Source of the DNA: JAGLYP01 sp034659435
Lineage (GTDB): Bacteria; Patescibacteriota; Patescibacteriia; Patescibacteriales; UBA12075
Assembly: GCA_034659435.1 (NCBI GenBank)
Contig: JAYEHJ010000098.1
Span: 1 to 6,906, forward strand
DNA length: 6,906 nucleotides
Reading direction: 5' to 3'
Shown here one piece after another: positions 5,310 to 6,906 of this stretch. The notes below the pieces were generated by a model. That model worked only from the letters and a program-made list of their open reading frames with translations, ran no database searches and had not been told where the DNA came from. The translations under genes were made by a program, and so were the position numbers. Numbering within the stretch: the stretch's first letter is position 1; the number at the start of each line of letters is the position of its first letter.

Positions 5310-5590
5310 TTAAAGAACGGATTTATTATTTCGTGGAATATACAGCTGGCGTGAACAGATGATTCTTTTTCAAGTTCAAAATTAAGCAGAGTAATCAGAT
5401 GATGTTTTTGCGCGTGCCAGATATTATTATAAGCTTGAATATTAATAATATCTTTAATATGCACTCCCATCAATCTACAGCCGCAACGTTCGCACTTTTT
5501 TTCCAGATCTACAATTTTTAACGAGTATGTGATTGTGTATGAGTTTTTGTAAATATTAATTGTTTTTGTTTCTATTTTTAAATAATCCAT
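5306..5590 (-). CDS. Small Cys/His-rich hypothetical protein
   Basis: This 94-residue protein is not a family I recognise. A G-rich ribosome binding site (GAGGGGGG) sits three bases before ATG 5590 on the minus strand, which supports both expression and this start. The N-terminal ~30 residues alternate polar and hydrophobic residues as in beta strands. The middle has CERCGC (Cys33, Cys36, Cys38) followed by His44, then WHAQKHH (His59, His63, His64). The end has HASCIFH (His80, Cys83, His86). CxxC followed by HxxCxxH suggests a zinc- or other metal-binding fold, but no known motif fits fully. No signal peptide or membrane segment is visible, so it is probably cytoplasmic. Its start is only 20 bases from the divergent membrane ORF. 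It lies upstream of the secreted cohesin gene on the same strand and may be partly co-transcribed with it. Confidence 0.6.
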   Translation of the reverse strand: MDYLKIETKTINIYKNSYTITYSLKIVDLEKKCERCGCRLMGVHIKDIINIQAYNNIWHAQKHHLITLLNFELEKESSVHASCIFHEIINPFFK

Positions 5591-5610
5591 TTACCCCCCT
5601 CTTTAATTTT

Positions 5611-5778
5611 ATGAAAATTAAAAAATTTTTTAAAAAAGAAATTGTTTTATTCTTTTTGATAATTTTATTATTTATCGCCTCATCTTACCTGCCAAAAAGG
5701 TATTTGTCAAGCCCTGAGACTTACACTAAAGGGATTTTACAAAAATGCCTTTCAAATGGTATTTGTTGGCTACAATAA
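5611..5778 (+). CDS. Small membrane protein, possibly the first half of a split gene
   Basis: ATG 5611 gives a 55-residue product beginning MKIKKFFKKEIVLFFLIILL, a basic start followed by one hydrophobic helix (residues ~9-25), then a soluble tail ending NGICWLQ. The frame is open further upstream, to an ATG at 5560, but that would overlap the divergent gene, so 5611 is preferred. There is no Shine-Dalgarno sequence. The last 34 bases overlap the next frame, which carries two more membrane helices. A single-base difference in the A5 run at 5741-5745 would join the two into one ~108-residue protein with three helices. Whether this is a real gene pair, a frameshifted gene or a sequencing slip cannot be decided here. 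Confidence 0.4.
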   Translation: MKIKKFFKKEIVLFFLIILLFIASSYLPKRYLSSPETYTKGILQKCLSNGICWLQ

Positions 5779-5933
5779 TTGGAATAACACCGTTTGCGTT
5801 TATATTTTCTTACGGCGCGATAATTTCAGTAAAATGGCAAATATTGGCCGGCGCCATAACAATTATCGCGATATTTTTGAATTATAAGAGAATAAAGAGA
5901 TATATTTATAAGGTTTTTAGATTATGGAATTAA
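5745..5933 (+). CDS. Small two-helix membrane protein, possibly the second half of a split gene
   Basis: The 62-residue product (MPFKWYLLATIIGITPFAFI...) has two hydrophobic helices at ~5-27 and ~32-47 and a strongly basic C-terminus (YKRIKRYIYK), giving an inside tail. ATG 5745 lies in the A5 run AAAAATG with GGG about 11 bases upstream, a poor ribosome binding site. Translation could be coupled to the overlapping upstream frame. I do not recognise the family. Confidence 0.45.
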   Translation: MPFKWYLLATIIGITPFAFIFSYGAIISVKWQILAGAITIIAIFLNYKRIKRYIYKVFRLWN

Positions 5934-5971
5934 TTAATTTGGCGGTTTTTGCGATGGCTTTATGTGTGGAT

Positions 5972-5992
5972 AAATGTGTAAAATTTACACTA
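5972..5992. promoter_or_regulatory. Candidate operator, copy 1 (upstream of the NrtR-like gene)
   Basis: The 15-base palindrome GTGTAAAATTTACAC (5976-5990, perfect 7-bp arms) lies within a 21-base stretch that starts AAATGTGTAAA and ends ACACTA. The reverse complement of 6838-6858 matches this stretch at 17 of 21 positions. It sits 82 bases upstream of the -35 box of the regulator gene. An additional half-copy, ATGTGTGGAT, lies just before it at 5962-5971. The rest of the 201-base gap is A/T-rich without other visible features, except the promoter at 6075. Confidence 0.45.
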
Positions 5993-6074
5993 ACAAAAAA
6001 AAGAAATAATTTTTTATTTTTTATGATTTTATTTTTTGTTTAATATTAGCTAAAAAAAATACCCCCAAAAACCC

Positions 6075-6103
6075 TTGACAAGATTTTAAATATAGTATAT
6101 TAT
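6075..6103 (+). promoter_or_regulatory. Sigma70-type promoter of the NrtR-like gene
   Basis: A perfect TTGACA (6075-6080), a 17-base spacer and TATTAT (6098-6103, 5 of 6) predict a start near 6110 and a leader of about 25 bases. The -10 region is embedded in TATAGT repeats and an imperfect palindrome between GTAT (6095) and ATAC (6117), which could be a regulator site. Confidence 0.8.
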
Positions 6104-6134
6104 AGTGTTATAAATACATTAAGTAATAAATGGT

Positions 6135-6818
6135 ATGGCAAAAATAAAATTTGTTGAAAAAACATTTGCTCATCCGATTCCTGCTGTTGATATTGTGATA
6201 TTCACCATAGAACAGGAAAAGTTGAAGGTATTGTTGATTAAGATGAAAAAAGTGCCTTATGAAAAATGCTGGGCGGCGCCGGGAGGTTTAGTAAGAACTG
6301 AAGAATCTGTTGATCTGGCGGCCAAGCGCAGTTTATTTGATAAAACCGGCGTTAAAGATATTTTTTTAGAACAGCTATATACTTTTGGCAGAGTAGATAG
6401 GGATCCGTTTGGCAGAGTTATTTCGGTAGCATATTACGCCTTAATTCCAAGTAAAGGCATAAAGCTTAAAACTACTGAAGAATACAGCCGCGTAGAATGG
6501 TTTGATATAAAAAATTTACCTGATTTAGCTTATGACCACAAAGAAATAATAAGTTTGGCAATAAAGCGCCTGCAAGCTAAATTAGAATATACGAATATTA
6601 TCTGCAATTTATTGCCTAAAGAATTTACCATAAGTGAATTACAAAAAGTTTATGAAATAATTTTAAACAGAAAGCTTGATAAAAGGAATTTTCAAAAAAA
6701 AATACACTCTTTGGGTATGATAAAAAAAATAGACAAGAAAACAACAGGAGACGCGTATAGACCGGCAGCGCTTTATACATTTATTGAAAAAAAACAAAAA
6801 ATTATTCAAATATTATAA
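6135..6818 (+). CDS. NrtR-like transcriptional regulator: Nudix domain fused to winged helix
   Basis: The 227-residue protein has an N-terminal Nudix fold (~10-147) and a C-terminal winged-helix DNA-binding domain (~155-220: LPKEFTISELQKVYEIIL, LDKRNFQKKI, RPAALYTF). These are the hallmarks of the NrtR family, whose members sense ADP-ribose-type ligands and control NAD or sugar metabolism operons. The Nudix box aligns as G51-x5-E57-x7-R65, but the consensus REUxEExGU reads RSLFDKTGV (65-73). The first Glu is Ser66 and the metal-binding Glu pair is Asp69-Lys70, so hydrolysis is probably lost and the domain is likely a sensor. ATG 6135 has no Shine-Dalgarno sequence but follows a strong promoter by ~25 bases. 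No NAD genes are in the window. The 21-bp motif on both sides of the gene suggests autoregulation and control of the next gene to the right. The family call is firm; ligand and targets are inferred. Confidence 0.88.
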   Translation: MAKIKFVEKTFAHPIPAVDIVIFTIEQEKLKVLLIKMKKVPYEKCWAAPGGLVRTEESVDLAAKRSLFDKTGVKDIFLEQLYTFGRVDRDPFGRVISVAYYALIPSKGIKLKTTEEYSRVEWFDIKNLPDLAYDHKEIISLAIKRLQAKLEYTNIICNLLPKEFTISELQKVYEIILNRKLDKRNFQKKIHSLGMIKKIDKKTTGDAYRPAALYTFIEKKQKIIQIL

Positions 6819-6828
6819 TATTTTTTTT
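6808..6828 (+). terminator. Weak A/T-only terminator after the regulator gene
   Basis: A 6-bp A/T stem (AAATAT/ATATTT, loop TATA) overlaps the stop codon and runs into eight T residues. Without G/C pairs it is only a tentative terminator. Confidence 0.3.
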
Positions 6829-6837
6829 ATCTTTACT

Positions 6838-6858
6838 TAGTGTGGTATTTACACATTT
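6838..6858. promoter_or_regulatory. Candidate operator, copy 2 (upstream of the right-edge promoter)
   Basis: This stretch (TAGTGTGG...TTTACACATTT) is the inverted, 17-of-21 match to 5972-5992. It ends six bases before the -35 box of the last promoter, a usual place for an activator or repressor site. Confidence 0.45.
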
Positions 6859-6864
6859 GATGTC

Positions 6865-6893
6865 TTGACAATTTTTAAAAAGAGTGCTAAGTT
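6865..6893 (+). promoter_or_regulatory. Promoter with half CIRCE operator for a gene beyond the window
   Basis: A perfect TTGACA (6865-6870) is followed after 17 bases by TAAGTT (6888-6893), preceded by TGC. GAGTGCTAA at 6882-6890 equals the right half of the HrcA operator CIRCE (TTAGCACTC-N9-GAGTGCTAA). The left half position (6864-6872) is degenerate and overlaps the -35 box. An AAAGGA at 6895-6900 may begin the ribosome binding site. The gene itself is outside the window. Confidence 0.5.
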
Positions 6894-6906
6894 TAAAGGA
6901 TTTTTT

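Noticed and set aside
1..6906. Use of an alternative genetic code (TGA as glycine, known in some Patescibacteria lineages).
   Set aside because: All main genes have full-length frames under the standard code, and none shows an internal TGA interrupting a recognisable domain.

Overview
The window is AT-rich with short intergenic gaps. It reads like a chromosome fragment of an uncultivated small-genome bacterium of the Candidate Phyla Radiation (Patescibacteria, Parcubacteria-like). The grounds are the low GC with lysine- and isoleucine-rich proteins, surface proteins with cohesin-like domains but no dockerin partner in view, A/T-flanked terminators, and a Nudix/winged-helix (NrtR-type) regulator. 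This placement is inference from style and gene content, with no marker gene behind it. The standard genetic code fits all genes.

Left part (1-1802), an accessory and decaying region. It starts inside a + strand gene that enters from beyond the left edge and ends with a PD-(D/E)XK nuclease domain, as at the C-terminus of type III restriction/helicase-nuclease proteins. A 325-base gap follows, rich in inverted repeats: a perfect 14-bp stem with a G/C-tract loop, then a larger imperfect palindrome. Next is a DUF1016 (YhcG-type nuclease) gene that has lost its catalytic part, with out-of-frame remnants still legible behind it. The 389-base stretch before the next gene is not empty. On the minus strand it carries an extended -10 promoter, a structured RNA of about 88 nt and an intrinsic terminator, which looks like an unclassified small RNA gene. 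A possible tiny leaderless + strand ORF converges on the same terminator.

Middle part (1803-5232), a surface-protein cluster. Two overlapping + strand genes encode secreted proteins with an N-terminal cohesin-like domain, Ig-like domains and a C-terminal membrane anchor. A convergent minus strand gene encodes a third, shorter cohesin-like protein with a signal peptide but no anchor. A bidirectional terminator separates the convergent genes and is flanked by tandem ATAACTC heptamer repeats in mirror orientation. The three products probably form or decorate the cell surface together; their ligands are unknown.

Right part (5279-6906). A small Cys/His-rich protein on the minus strand is divergent from one or two tiny overlapping membrane ORFs. 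After a 201-base gap comes an NrtR-like regulator with a strong sigma70-type promoter. Its Nudix box is degenerate, which suggests a ligand sensor rather than an enzyme. A near-palindromic 21-bp motif occurs once on each side of this gene and is a candidate operator. The window closes with another TTGACA promoter that overlaps half of a CIRCE heat-shock operator, so the next gene to the right may be a chaperone or protease gene.
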